64,000 nucleotides of DNA from an uncultured Acetatifactor sp. (lineage in GTDB: Bacteria > Bacillota > Clostridia > Lachnospirales > Lachnospiraceae), in NCBI RefSeq assembly GCF_910585425.1, contig NZ_CAJUCP010000001.1, forward strand, positions 1 to 64,000, written 5' to 3'. Shown here piece after piece: positions 8,150 through 17,378 of the stretch. The notes below the pieces were generated by a model. The model was not told the origin of the DNA, made no database searches, and worked only from the letters and a program-made list of their open reading frames with translations. Positions within the stretch are counted from its first letter, which is position 1. The number at the start of each line of letters is the position of its first letter. A program made the position numbers and the translations under genes.

Positions 8150-9424
8150 TTACGCCAGCTCCCGCTTCCGCTTGCGCCGTTTGTACACCAATATGGCGAT
8201 GTACACTGCCAGGAACCCCAGGATGATCGCCACCAGCACCGCGGACTCGCCGGGGCCGCCCATCTTCGCCTCGGCCCAGAGTCTGTCGATCAGCCTGCTG
8301 GTATCCTCCGGCAGATTGACGAAGACCTGGGTGCGGGCCAGGGTCTCCACGTCCGGATAGTGGACAGGGCTCTCCACGATCTCCGGATCCATGTAGGCCT
8401 TGGCCGCGGTTTCCGGGGTGGAATAGCCCACGTAGTCCATGTTGGCCCCGGCGATCTCCGGGTCGCAGAGGAAATTGATATAGGCCTCCGCCTCGGCCTT
8501 GTGGCCGGAGGTGGCAGGGATGCACATGGCGTCCACGAAATAGTTCGTGCCCTCTCTTGGCACCACGAAGCGGATGTTGTCGCTGTTGTCCACCAGGATG
8601 GCCGCGTCCCCGGAGTAATAGGGGGCTATCCAGGCCTCCTCGCTCTCCATCTTGTCGAAGATACGGTCCATGACATAGGCCTGCACCATGGGCTTCTGCT
8701 GCTTTAAGAGGGCCGCGGCCTCCAGCCAGTCGCTTTCCTCGGTGGTGTTCAGGGACTGCCCCAGCAGGAGCTGGGCGATGGCGAAGGAATCCCTGGGATT
8801 GTCGAACATCAGTATCTTGCCCGCATAGCGGTCGTCCCAGAGGGAAGACCAGCTTGTAATCTCTTCTTCGATATAGTCCGTGTTGTAGAACAGGCCCACC
8901 ACGCCCCAGGTATAGGGCACGGAGTAGCGCCCCTCCGGGTCGTAGTCCGGGTCCCGGAAGCTCTCGTCGATATACCGGAAGTTGGGGATGTTGGAGAAGT
9001 CCAGCTCCGCCAGCATGTTTTCATGAATGAGCCTGGACACCATATAATCCGAGGGGATGATGACGTCATAGTCCGCGCCGCCGCCCACCAGCTTGGAGTA
9101 CAGGGATTCGTTGCTGTCGAAGGTGGTGTAATTGACGCGGATGCCTGTGCGCCTGGTGAATTCGGCGTTTATGTCCAGGGAGCCGTCGGTGCCGTTGGCG
9201 ATGTACTCCCCCCAGTTGTACACGTTTATGGTGACGCCCTGGTCCGTCCCCTCCGCCGCCCTGGCGGGCTGTGCCGGCATAAGGGCAAAAAGCAGCGCTG
9301 CAGCTATCAGGAAAGCCGCGCCGAGCCTCCCTGGCAGCTTTGGCCGGCCTGCACGCCTTCTCCCGCGGGAACCGTTTCCCCCGGGGCGAGGATTCCTCCC
9401 GTACCCTTCTCTCCCTTCATCCAT
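8150..9424 (-). CDS. potD: Spermidine/putrescine-binding protein PotD
   Basis: The protein has 424 residues: a basic N-terminus, a hydrophobic export segment (about 33-53), the PotD core (INVYNWGEYI, YDVIIPSDYM, PYTWGVVGLFYNTDYI, YYSGDAAILV) and, unusually, a C-terminal membrane helix followed by YKRRKRKRELA. There is no lipobox cysteine after the signal, so the C-terminal anchor probably replaces the lipid anchor normal in Gram-positive bacteria. It is last in the potABCD operon, 6 bp after potC, with AAGGAGG about 10 bases before the ATG. It would deliver polyamines to the PotBC channel. Confidence 0.9.
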   Translation of the reverse strand: MDEGREGYGRNPRPGGNGSRGRRRAGRPKLPGRLGAAFLIAAALLFALMPAQPARAAEGTDQGVTINVYNWGEYIANGTDGSLDINAEFTRRTGIRVNYTTFDSNESLYSKLVGGGADYDVIIPSDYMVSRLIHENMLAELDFSNIPNFRYIDESFRDPDYDPEGRYSVPYTWGVVGLFYNTDYIEEEITSWSSLWDDRYAGKILMFDNPRDSFAIAQLLLGQSLNTTEESDWLEAAALLKQQKPMVQAYVMDRIFDKMESEEAWIAPYYSGDAAILVDNSDNIRFVVPREGTNYFVDAMCIPATSGHKAEAEAYINFLCDPEIAGANMDYVGYSTPETAAKAYMDPEIVESPVHYPDVETLARTQVFVNLPEDTSRLIDRLWAEAKMGGPGESAVLVAIILGFLAVYIAILVYKRRKRKRELA

Positions 9425-9430
9425 GCCGCC

Positions 9431-10240
9431 TCACACCTCCTTTTCGGGCTCGCCGCCCTGTTCCTTCAGATTGCGTACATTCACGATGACCAGCAGCGCC
9501 ATCACCGCCGCGAACAGCACGGTAGACAGGGCATTGATCTCCGGGCTGATGCGCTTGCGGGTCATGGAATAGATGTAGATGGGCAGGGTCTGGGTGGTGC
9601 CGCTGGTGAAATAGCTTATCACGAAGTCGTCGATGGAAAGGGTGAACGCCATGATCATCCCCGTGACGACCCCGGGCATGATCTCCGGCAGCACCACCTT
9701 GAAGAAGGCCTTCACCGGAGGGCATCCCAGGTCCTGGGCCGCCTCATAGAGGTTCGGATCCATCTGGCGCAGCTTGGGCAGCACGGACAGGATCACATAG
9801 GGCAGGCAGAAGGTGATATGGGCCGCAATCAGCGAACCCATCCCCAGGCTGCGCCCGCCCAGCAGCCGCACCGCGGACACGAACAGCAGCATCAGCGACA
9901 CCCCCGTGACGATCTCCGGATTCACCATGGGGAAGTTTGTGATGTTCATCATGATACGCCTGGGCAGACGCTTCATGCCATTGATCCCGATGGCGGCCGC
10001 AGTGCCCAGCGCGGTGGACACCACCGCCGCCACCACGGCGATCAGCAGGGTATTGCGCAGGGCCTCCAGGATAAGCCTGTCCTCGAACAGCTTCCTGTAC
10101 CAGCGCAGGGAGAATCCGCCCCACACCGCCCGGCTCCCGGTCTCCGTGTCGTTGAAGGAGAACACGATGAGCACCAGGATCGGCGCGTATAAAAAGAGGA
10201 AAATGAGAAAGGTATAAATTCGTCCTCCCGCTTTTTTCAC
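9431..10240 (-). CDS. potC: Spermidine/putrescine permease PotC
   Basis: The 269-residue integral membrane protein has about six helices and the ABC importer EAA loop (EAAQDLGCPPVKAFFKVVLP) that docks with the ATPase. The run LSIDDFVISYFTSG is typical of PotC. It lies 25 bp after potB and 6 bp before potD, so the four genes form one transcript. Role: one half of the polyamine channel. Confidence 0.92.
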   Translation of the reverse strand: MKKAGGRIYTFLIFLFLYAPILVLIVFSFNDTETGSRAVWGGFSLRWYRKLFEDRLILEALRNTLLIAVVAAVVSTALGTAAAIGINGMKRLPRRIMMNITNFPMVNPEIVTGVSLMLLFVSAVRLLGGRSLGMGSLIAAHITFCLPYVILSVLPKLRQMDPNLYEAAQDLGCPPVKAFFKVVLPEIMPGVVTGMIMAFTLSIDDFVISYFTSGTTQTLPIYIYSMTRKRISPEINALSTVLFAAVMALLVIVNVRNLKEQGGEPEKEV

Positions 10241-10265
10241 AATAAGATACCTCCCTGTTCCAAGC

Positions 10266-11102
10266 TTAATGATTCACATTTCCCAGTTGGACGGCCTCAT
10301 TCGCTTCCCCGTCATCGAACTGGTTCATGATGCCCATGCAGATCAGGATGATCACCATCAGCACCAGAGACACGGCGGAGCCCAGGTTGGGATTGTAGGC
10401 GCTGCCCAGAAACTGCATGTCGATCAGGTCGCCGATCAGCAGGTTGCCGCCCCCGCCCAGCATCTTGGAGATGATGAAGGTGCTCACCGCGGGCACGAAC
10501 ACCATGGTCACGCCGGAGATCACCCCGGGCATGCTCAGGGGCACCACTACCTTCAAGAACACCTGGACGCTGTTTGCCCCCAGGTCCTGGGCCGCCTCAA
10601 TCACGCTCCGGTCGATTTTGGTCAGCACGGAGTACAGCGGCAGGATCATGTAGGGAATATAGTTGTAGACCATCCCCAGGACCACCGCCCCCGCGGTATT
10701 GATCATGTGCACCCGGGGCAGCCCCATGGCGGCCAGGGCGTTATTGATCAGGCCGTTGTCTTCCAGCAGCGTCATCCAGGCATAGGTGCGCAGCAGGAAA
10801 TTCATCCACATGGGCAGCATCACCAGCATCACCATGACATTCTGCCGCCTGGCGCCCATCCTGGCGATAATCATGGCAAAAGGATACCCCAGCCCCAGGG
10901 AGATGGCGGTGGCCAGGGCCCCCAGCCAGATGGAGCGCAGGAATACGTTGGAATACTGGCCCACGCTTAAGATGTTCTCCATGGTAAAGCGGCCCGCCTT
11001 GTCCGTAAAGGCAAAATATCCCACCAGCAGCATGGGCACCACGATAAAGACCGTCATCCAGACCGTGTAGGGCGCGGAGAGGAGCTTGGAATCAGATTTC
11101 AT
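10266..11102 (-). CDS. potB: Spermidine/putrescine permease PotB
   Basis: The 278-residue membrane protein has six predicted helices and the EAA loop (EAAQDLGANSVQVFLKVVVP). FLLRTYAWMTLLEDNGLIN is a PotB signature. I placed the start at the ATG at 11102 (MKSDSKLLSAPY), which has GGGAGG upstream and overlaps the potA stop by 11 bp; longer in-frame starts would run deep into potA. It pairs with PotC. Confidence 0.9.
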   Translation of the reverse strand: MKSDSKLLSAPYTVWMTVFIVVPMLLVGYFAFTDKAGRFTMENILSVGQYSNVFLRSIWLGALATAISLGLGYPFAMIIARMGARRQNVMVMLVMLPMWMNFLLRTYAWMTLLEDNGLINNALAAMGLPRVHMINTAGAVVLGMVYNYIPYMILPLYSVLTKIDRSVIEAAQDLGANSVQVFLKVVVPLSMPGVISGVTMVFVPAVSTFIISKMLGGGGNLLIGDLIDMQFLGSAYNPNLGSAVSLVLMVIILICMGIMNQFDDGEANEAVQLGNVNH

Positions 11103-12249
11103 CGGCGTCTCCCTCCTCCCGGATGTTCGCTTCCTCCGAGGCGGTCCTGTCCTCCTCCATCTCATCGCTGAAGGTGCTGTAGTCCCCGAACACCCCGGAG
11201 TATTCGGACTTCTGCATGACGTGGATATCATTGGGGGTCAGGGCCAGGCCAATGTGGTCCCCCACCTGGCGGCACTCCGTGGACTGTATCATCCACTTGA
11301 AGCCCGCCACGTCCACGATCATCTCATAGTGCACGCCCTTGAAGGTCACCGCCGTCACGTCCCCTACGATCCGGGTGGCATCCGGTTCTACTACCTTGAT
11401 GTCTTCCGGCCGGATCACCACGTCCACGGGGGTGTTCCTGCCGAAGCCGCTGTCCAGGCAGCGGAAGCTGTGCCCCGCGACCCTCACGGAATAGTCCTCC
11501 AGCATGACCCCGTCCAGGATATTGGACTCCCCGATGAAGTCCGCCACAAAGGCGTTCTCCGGCTCATTGTAGATATCCGTGGGGGAGCCGATCTGCTGGA
11601 TCACGCCGCCGTCCATGACTACGACAGTGTCGGACATGGACAGTGCCTCCTCCTGGTCGTGGGTGACGAACACGAAGGTGATGCCTGTGCATTGCTGTAT
11701 CTTCTTCAGCTCGGCCTGCATGTCCTTGCGCAGCTTCAGGTCCAGGGCCCCCAGGGGCTCGTCCAGCAGCAGGACCTTCGGCTCGTTGGCCAGGGCCCGG
11801 GCGATGGCCACCCGCTGCTGCTGCCCGCCGGAAAGCTGGCCTACGCCTCTGTGGGCATAGCCTGTGAGGTTCACCATGGCCAGCATCTCCTGTACCGTGC
11901 CCTTGATCTCCTTTTCGCCCCGGCCCTTGAGGCGCATGCCGAAGGCGATGTTCTCATACACGTTCAGGTGGGGGAACAGGGCGTATTTCTGGAAAATCGT
12001 GTTCACCTCCCGCTTGTGGGGCGGGAGGTCCGTAATATTTTTATCGTTAAAAAACACATCCCCCGCGTCCGGCCGGATGAACCCGGCGATGGTGCGCAGG
12101 ACCGTGGTCTTGCCGCAGCCCGAGGGGCCCAGGAGGGTGACGAACTCCCCGTCGTGTATCTCCAGGTTGAAGCCACCCAGCACCTGCTCCCCGTCGTAGG
12201 AGACGGTGATGTCTTTTAGGGAAATTATGGTATCTTTCAAGTATTGCAT
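11092..12249 (-). CDS. potA: Spermidine/putrescine ATPase PotA
   Basis: The ABC ATPase of about 385 residues has Walker A LLGPSGCGKTT, the Q-loop IFQKYALFPH, signature LSGGQQQRVAIARAL, Walker B VLLLDEPLGALD and the H-loop VFVTHDQEEAL, then a C-terminal TOBE domain from about residue 270. It drives polyamine import through PotBC. The start is ambiguous: AAAGGAG touches the ATG at 12249 with no spacer, while a TTG three codons later (12240) has an ideal 9-base spacer. It is first in the operon. Confidence 0.92.
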   Translation of the reverse strand: MQYLKDTIISLKDITVSYDGEQVLGGFNLEIHDGEFVTLLGPSGCGKTTVLRTIAGFIRPDAGDVFFNDKNITDLPPHKREVNTIFQKYALFPHLNVYENIAFGMRLKGRGEKEIKGTVQEMLAMVNLTGYAHRGVGQLSGGQQQRVAIARALANEPKVLLLDEPLGALDLKLRKDMQAELKKIQQCTGITFVFVTHDQEEALSMSDTVVVMDGGVIQQIGSPTDIYNEPENAFVADFIGESNILDGVMLEDYSVRVAGHSFRCLDSGFGRNTPVDVVIRPEDIKVVEPDATRIVGDVTAVTFKGVHYEMIVDVAGFKWMIQSTECRQVGDHIGLALTPNDIHVMQKSEYSGVFGDYSTFSDEMEEDRTASEEANIREEGDADEI

Positions 12250-12465
12250 CTCCTTTGTGGCGGCACCCGCACAGCGCCGTGATAAGCGGCTCCCGCAATC
12301 CTCCGAAATTCTTCCGGGATACGACTTTTTTCGCAGGCGCACGCAATGAATTAACTATACGGGATAGCGACAGGTTTGTCAATCGGTTCCGCCCATTTTC
12401 CCGGAAGGCCAGGCCAGGGGAGGCCCTGCCAGGGCAAAACAGGCAGGACGCGAGAGTTACGCCCC

Positions 12466-13515
12466 TCAGTCCGTGGGCGGCGCGGCCTTCCAGGTCTGGT
12501 AGATCTGGGCGATCACCTGCTCGATGGGCGCTTTGCGGATCTCCACGTCCAGGATTCCGTCCACCTGGGAGAGCCGGGTCAGCAGCCCCTGGATGGGCAG
12601 GCGGGACATGTCCACCTCGAACTCGAACACGCCGTGTTTTTCGCCCAGGAGCCTGCAGTCCGCAAGCTCCGGCCTCCTTCCGTCGGTGGTGACTGTGAAA
12701 CGGGTCAGGTTCCCGGTAATCTCCCGCAGCCCGTCAAAGCTGCCGTCAAAGGCCAGCTTCCCCCGGGAGATCATCAGGATCCGCCGGGCCATCTCCTCCA
12801 GGTCGTCCATGTCGTGGCTGGTCACCAGGATGGTCACGCCCTGCTCTCTGTTGATTTTCTTCAGGAATCCTATCATCTGGCGCTTTGCCACCACGTCCAG
12901 GCCCAAAGTGGGCTCGTCCAGCAGAATGAGCTCCGGGGAGTGCAGGAGCATCATGGCCAGATCCGCCCGCATGCGCTGTCCCAGGGACAGCTCTCTGGCA
13001 AAGGTGCCCCGGATCTCTCCGATGTCCAGCAGGGCGGTGACCATGTCCAGGTTCCTCTCATATACCTCGTCCGGAATGTCCCAGACTACCTTTTTCCACT
13101 CAAAGCTCTGTATCACGGGGTGGTCCCACCACAGCTCCGTACGGTTCCCGAACAGCACGCCCAGCTTCCGCATAAGCGCTATCCTGTCCTTCTCCGGCGA
13201 CATGCCCAGCACGGATACGGCGCCTTTCGTGGGCTGGAGCATGCCCGCGAGCAGCTTCATCGTGGTGCTCTTGCCCGCTCCGTTGGGGCCTGCGTAGGCC
13301 ACGAACTCCCCCCGCCCGATCCGGAAGGACACATCGTCCAGGGCCGTGACAGTCTGCTTTTCCTGGCGGAACAGGCTTTTGATCCCCGTCCTCTGCCCGT
13401 CGTCCTGTCTGCGTTTCCACTGGGTGAATTGTTTGCTGACGGATTCCACCGCCACTGCCGGCCGGTCAGGAGCGGTGGCCGCCCGGGCTATATCTGTTGA
13501 TACCTTTTTTAACAT
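12466..13515 (-). CDS. ABC-2 exporter ATPase
   Basis: The 349-residue ATPase has Walker A GPNGAGKST, signature LSLGQRMRADLA, Walker B LILLDEPTLGLD and switch VTSHDMDD. The N-terminal extension (SLFRQEKQTVTALDDVSF) and C-terminal domain are those of the COG4586 group, related to DrrA and NatA exporter ATPases. It follows two ABC-2 permease genes and overlaps the nearer one by 50 bp, so all three form one complex. The ATG at 13515 has AAAGGA 10 bases upstream. Substrate unknown. A deleted paralogue of the same operon lies at 26,208-27,737. Confidence 0.88.
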   Translation of the reverse strand: MLKKVSTDIARAATAPDRPAVAVESVSKQFTQWKRRQDDGQRTGIKSLFRQEKQTVTALDDVSFRIGRGEFVAYAGPNGAGKSTTMKLLAGMLQPTKGAVSVLGMSPEKDRIALMRKLGVLFGNRTELWWDHPVIQSFEWKKVVWDIPDEVYERNLDMVTALLDIGEIRGTFARELSLGQRMRADLAMMLLHSPELILLDEPTLGLDVVAKRQMIGFLKKINREQGVTILVTSHDMDDLEEMARRILMISRGKLAFDGSFDGLREITGNLTRFTVTTDGRRPELADCRLLGEKHGVFEFEVDMSRLPIQGLLTRLSQVDGILDVEIRKAPIEQVIAQIYQTWKAAPPTD

Positions 13516-14320
13516 AATATCGAAATCCTTTCTTGAAAAAATGGGCTGCGGCAAGGGATATGAGCAGCGCGAATACGGCCGGGTAAACCGTCTCCCACCT
13601 GGCCGCCCTGCCCAGCAGGATCATGGTGGGCAGCCACGCGGTAAGGCCCGCCGGGAAGATGGTCAGCAATGGGTATCTGATGTAGAGCGGCATGCCGGAC
13701 AGCGGGAATGTCATGGTATATCCGATGCCGTATACCACGGAGCTGCAGATTTCCTCGCACTGTACGGGCGCGTAAAAGGCAAGGCTGGAGAGCAGGTAGG
13801 AGCATGCCACCAGGATGACCATGCTGATCGCCAGGTGGACTGCCAGCGCCGCCGGCCACCACCAGGGCAGCGCCCTCTCCATGCAGCGCAGCGCCACACA
13901 GAGCATGCCCACGCCCGACAGGAAGCTGCCGGAGCCGGTGAAGGGGAAGATCCCCACTGTCAGTTGCACCGCGTAGGGCAATGGCATGATGAACATATGT
14001 TCCCATTGACCCCTTCCGATGATCCGGCTGGGGAACAGCGCGTTGCAGCCGCCCATCATGTTCAGGAAGCCCATGACGATATTGCCGTATGCCAGCATGA
14101 ACAGAATCTCAAACCGATCCATGCCGCCGATTCCGCCGAATTTCCAGGCCAGCAGGAAGACGCCGGAGATGGACGACAGGTTGGACATGATGTCGGCCAG
14201 GATGACCAGTGTCATGAATTTCGCGTCCCGGGTCAGGGAGGCGAAGTCCATCCGGGCGTATATGGCCAGCAGTTGGAAGTATCTCTTTATGCCGTGGGCG
14301 ATTTTTCCTCTTTCAGGCAT
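13466..14320 (-). CDS. ABC-2 permease (COG3694 type)
   Basis: The 284-residue membrane protein has six or so helices and begins MPERGKIAHGIKRYFQ. The pattern YFQLLAIYARMDFASLTRD and the conserved RIIGRGQWEHMFIMPLP loop match the COG3694 permeases that pair with COG4587 permeases and COG4586 ATPases. The ATG at 14320 has AAAGGAGA 8 bases upstream. The middle gene of the three-gene exporter operon; the substrate is not known. Confidence 0.8.
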   Translation of the reverse strand: MPERGKIAHGIKRYFQLLAIYARMDFASLTRDAKFMTLVILADIMSNLSSISGVFLLAWKFGGIGGMDRFEILFMLAYGNIVMGFLNMMGGCNALFPSRIIGRGQWEHMFIMPLPYAVQLTVGIFPFTGSGSFLSGVGMLCVALRCMERALPWWWPAALAVHLAISMVILVACSYLLSSLAFYAPVQCEEICSSVVYGIGYTMTFPLSGMPLYIRYPLLTIFPAGLTAWLPTMILLGRAARWETVYPAVFALLISLAAAHFFKKGFRYYVKKGINRYSPGGHRS

Positions 14321-14342
14321 GTTCTTTCTCTCCTTTCCGTTG

Positions 14343-15113
14343 TCAGCCACCGAAGCTCACCATCCTTTCCCTGGATTTCCGAAACCAGACGGCTGCGGCG
14401 ATCCATATCACGATGTTCCAGATGATTTGGGCCGGAATCACCTCCAGGGCCTTGGCGCTCCCCACATACAGGGACAGGAAGGCCCCGCCCAGGCTGCCGA
14501 AGGGCTGGTACTGGAACCATCTGTCCATGCCGAAGGGCAGTATCCGGAAGGGTATCACCGTGCCCGAGAAAAAGGATACCACCGCGCTCCTGATGACATA
14601 GGTGATCCAGGAGACATTATGGAGCCTGATGGTGACGCAGCAGAACAGGAATTCAAAGGCGAATCCCAGAGACACGCTCAGCGCCAGCGAGGGAAGCGCC
14701 CACAGGGTCCGGGGCAGTATGCGGACCCCCAGGAGGGGCGCGGCCAGGGACATGGGCAGCGAGAACAAAAGCAGCATGGGCACCCACTCTCCCATCGTCC
14801 GGGAAATCACCTGGGCGAACACGGGCATGGGGCGGGTGAAGGCCTCCATGCTCCTGGTGTCGTAGTTCCAGGCGGACAGGTATGTCTCTACGATGGTCAG
14901 ATCTGCCAGCAGCGCATTGACATAAGTGTAGCTCAGAAGCTGCTCCACCGACATCTCTGCCTCGTACCCGCTCTCCCCCAGCGTCCTCCAGATGAACATC
15001 ACCGGCACCAGGTATACTACCTTCATCAGGATGTCCGGCATCAGATAGAGCACGCCACCGCCTGTCCTGCCCCGGACGGCCATTTGGGCGGTGGCCATAA
15101 TTTTATGTATCAT
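14343..15113 (-). CDS. ABC-2 permease (COG4587 type)
   Basis: The 256-residue membrane protein has about six helices. The segment WNYDTRSMEAFTRPMPVFAQ corresponds to the RTG-xxxELLRP coupling loop of the family. It is first in the exporter operon, 22 bp before the next permease, with GGAGA 8 bases before its ATG. It would form the heterodimeric membrane channel with its neighbour. Confidence 0.8.
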   Translation of the reverse strand: MIHKIMATAQMAVRGRTGGGVLYLMPDILMKVVYLVPVMFIWRTLGESGYEAEMSVEQLLSYTYVNALLADLTIVETYLSAWNYDTRSMEAFTRPMPVFAQVISRTMGEWVPMLLLFSLPMSLAAPLLGVRILPRTLWALPSLALSVSLGFAFEFLFCCVTIRLHNVSWITYVIRSAVVSFFSGTVIPFRILPFGMDRWFQYQPFGSLGGAFLSLYVGSAKALEVIPAQIIWNIVIWIAAAVWFRKSRERMVSFGG

Positions 15114-15203
15114 TTCATTTCTCTCCTTCCAGCGCGGCTGCGCCAGTTATATGCCTGCTGCGGCGCTGTGTCCGCGGCTTGTGTCATTGTGCGTTTCTCA
15201 GGG

Positions 15204-15243
15204 CATAAAAATACCCTGCACAGACTGTTCAGTCTGCACAGGG
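15204..15243 (-). terminator. Terminator of the left ABC exporter unit
   Basis: The leftward transcript folds CCCTGTGCAGACT with AGTCTGTGCAGGG (arms 15214-15243 apart from a 2x2 internal mismatch) and then reads TATTTTTAT. It ends the unit that contains the 54-residue ORF and the two ABC genes upstream. Confidence 0.65.
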
Positions 15244-15301
15244 CACTTGTTTTACGAGCGTAAATCTGGCGCATGGCAGTCCCGCTGATACGGCTGGCGC
15301 A

Positions 15302-15466
15302 TCACATCCCGATTATCCCGTCAAATGGTGAGCAGCACACAAAACAGTCCGTCTTCCAAAAAAGGGCATAGTTGTCCCCTGAAGCTGCTGCTCTGTACCC
15401 GAAGCTGCGCACAATATCGCTGCCGTGGAATAGTTCTTTGGCTGTCAGGACTTCATATCGTTTCAT
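15302..15466 (-). CDS. 54-residue cysteine-rich peptide, unknown
   Basis: An ORF of 54 residues begins MKRYEVLTAKELFHGSDIV and ends with TDCFVCCSPFDGIIGM. Three cysteines cluster in the last 15 residues after a Gly/Ala/Ser spacer (RAAASGDN). A GGCGGTGAG site lies about 4 bases before the ATG, and its own -35/-10 pair is visible at 15540-15568. It lies behind two ABC exporter genes and before their terminator. A short leader-like N-terminus plus a Cys-rich C-terminus next to peptide-type exporters suits a secreted or modified peptide, but no modification enzyme or leader motif such as a double glycine is visible. A chance ORF is possible. Confidence 0.4.
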   Translation of the reverse strand: MKRYEVLTAKELFHGSDIVRSFGYRAAASGDNYALFWKTDCFVCCSPFDGIIGM

Positions 15467-15539
15467 GCTTCTCACCGCCTTTCTTTTTTATGCTGGAACC
15501 AAAGCAGGATTTTGACAATGGGATTCTGCTTCGGGTTCC

Positions 15540-15568
15540 ATTATACACGTTCCGTGGGATATGCGCAA
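15540..15568 (-). promoter_or_regulatory. Promoter before the 54-residue ORF
   Basis: Leftward TTGCGC, 17 bp, then a perfect TATAAT. Dyad symmetry (TGGAACC-CG-AAGCAG with CTGCTT-GGTTCCA, 15494-15540) covers the start point and leader and could act as an operator or as an RNA hairpin. Confidence 0.5.
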
Positions 15569-15620
15569 GGATTTTCTGCTATCCGCTTCCTTTATGCGCT
15601 TCCTTTACCCGGCATATACC

Positions 15621-17378
15621 CTATCGATACCACTGCCTCTGCAGCTCATACATGGTCCTGTATTCCCCCTCAGCCGCAAGCAGCTCGCCGTGGCTGCCGT
15701 CCTGCACGATCCGCCCGTCCTTGATGACCAGGATCCTGTCCGCAATCTGCGCGGAGGCCAGCCGGTGCGTCACTATGACGGAGGTGCAGTTCCGGGACAA
15801 TTCGCCGAATTCCTCATACAGATACTTCTCCTCCAGCGCATCTATGGCAGCCGTAGGCTCGTCCAGAATCAAGAGGCTGTTGTTCCTGTAGATCCCTCTC
15901 GCGATTGCGATCCGCTGCCATTGGCCTCCGGAAACCTCCGCCCCTCCGAACTCCCTTCCCAGCATGCCGTCCATGCCGCCGGCCCACCCGGGGACTACGC
16001 CGACCTCCTTACAGATCCGGTTCAGCTTCTCCTCGGACTTGCGGCCATCCATGTCGCTGATCCTGATGTTCTCACCCAGAGACATGTGATAGCGGCAGAA
16101 CTTCTGAAAGACCGCGGATATCCCGTTGCCGATACGCCCGGCGCCTCTCCGCACCTCCCCATAAGACACCGTTCCCTCCGTGGGGGAATATAATCCCGCA
16201 ATGATATGGCACAGTGTGCTCTTCCCGCTTCCGTTTTCCCCTACCAGGGCGACTGTCTGTCCCCAGGGAATCCGCAGATTGATATCCGAGAGCGCCAGCT
16301 TCTGTTCCCCTGCTTCCGGCTGCGGATACGCAAAGGACACATGGTCCAATCGAATCTCAAATCTTTCGGGCAGTTCTGTCTGCTCCCGTTCCCCCGCGTC
16401 CTCCTTTATGAATGCAAGATAGTTCTTCACTGTGGCCATGTTCTCTATGGCGATTGCCAGGCGCTCGGATATCACCTCGTCCATGAACCCGTAAAACTCG
16501 CGAAGCGCGGCAAACACCGCCGCAAAGGCCCCCACGGATATGACGTCCGTCAGGACATAATGGACCAGCATCCCGATGATGGCTCCATAAGCCGCCACGG
16601 TCAGGACATTGATACAGAAATTGATTTTTTCTTTCCGGACCTGCATGCGGAAATGGAGCCGGTTCAGCTTTTTCAGCATCTTATCGTACCTGTCGAAGAA
16701 GGAGCCGCCGCATCCCCACAGGCGGGTTTCCTTATAATACGCCTTTCCGATGATGCAGTCCGCATAATATTCCATCTTTCTCCGGACAGGCGCAGCCTCG
16801 TTCTCCAGGTGCTCGAAGGATATCATGTGGAGCAGCCTGGCTGTCACATTGGGCACGAAAATAATCGCTGTGCAGACACTGAGGACAGGCGCCAGAGAAA
16901 ACAAATACCAGCTCATCATGACAAAATAAAAAACGTAAAAGAATAGGAGGTCTAAAATGGTAGTGCTTACCCAGAACACGCCTTCCGAGCCAAGGACGGC
17001 TTTTTCAATCCGGTCCAGTTCATCCGCATGCTCAAAGGCGATCGCCTCTTTCCTGTCGATTGTCCTGAATAAAATCTCATTGGTCTCCTTCAGGACTTTT
17101 TGGTTCAGGATCTGCCCGTAGCAGTTTGCAACGCCATTCATGGTCTGCGCAAAGGCATATGCGGCTCCCAGCAGCAATATCCTGATGGCAAGCGCTGGGA
17201 TTGCGCCCTGGTCTTCTGAAATCCCGTCAAAAAGATACTGCACGCTCATCACCTGCAAGACCCAGGACACGCCGTGCAGCATCTGTAATATCGCATATAG
17301 GATGATGCTTTTGGGGAACATTTTATACAAAAGCCGGATTCCCACCAGATTGTCGTACAGAAAATTTTTATGCCTCAT
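15621..17378 (-). CDS. ABC exporter half-transporter (second of left pair)
   Basis: The 585-residue protein fuses a six-helix exporter membrane domain (about 20-310) to an ATPase domain with Walker A ALVGENGSGKST, signature VSGGQWQRIAIARG, Walker B LLILDEPTAAIDA and H-loop VTHRLASA. Fused TMD-NBD half-transporters act as dimers and export lipids, drugs or peptides. It overlaps the preceding half-transporter by 11 bp, so the two probably form a heterodimer. No peptidase C39 domain is present, so any peptide leader would be cut elsewhere. Confidence 0.85.
   Translation of the reverse strand: MRHKNFLYDNLVGIRLLYKMFPKSIILYAILQMLHGVSWVLQVMSVQYLFDGISEDQGAIPALAIRILLLGAAYAFAQTMNGVANCYGQILNQKVLKETNEILFRTIDRKEAIAFEHADELDRIEKAVLGSEGVFWVSTTILDLLFFYVFYFVMMSWYLFSLAPVLSVCTAIIFVPNVTARLLHMISFEHLENEAAPVRRKMEYYADCIIGKAYYKETRLWGCGGSFFDRYDKMLKKLNRLHFRMQVRKEKINFCINVLTVAAYGAIIGMLVHYVLTDVISVGAFAAVFAALREFYGFMDEVISERLAIAIENMATVKNYLAFIKEDAGEREQTELPERFEIRLDHVSFAYPQPEAGEQKLALSDINLRIPWGQTVALVGENGSGKSTLCHIIAGLYSPTEGTVSYGEVRRGAGRIGNGISAVFQKFCRYHMSLGENIRISDMDGRKSEEKLNRICKEVGVVPGWAGGMDGMLGREFGGAEVSGGQWQRIAIARGIYRNNSLLILDEPTAAIDALEEKYLYEEFGELSRNCTSVIVTHRLASAQIADRILVIKDGRIVQDGSHGELLAAEGEYRTMYELQRQWYR

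Noticed and set aside
15325..15891. Plus-strand frame across the end of the left ABC exporter
   Set aside because: It runs antisense into a well-supported ABC gene and lacks a ribosome site.
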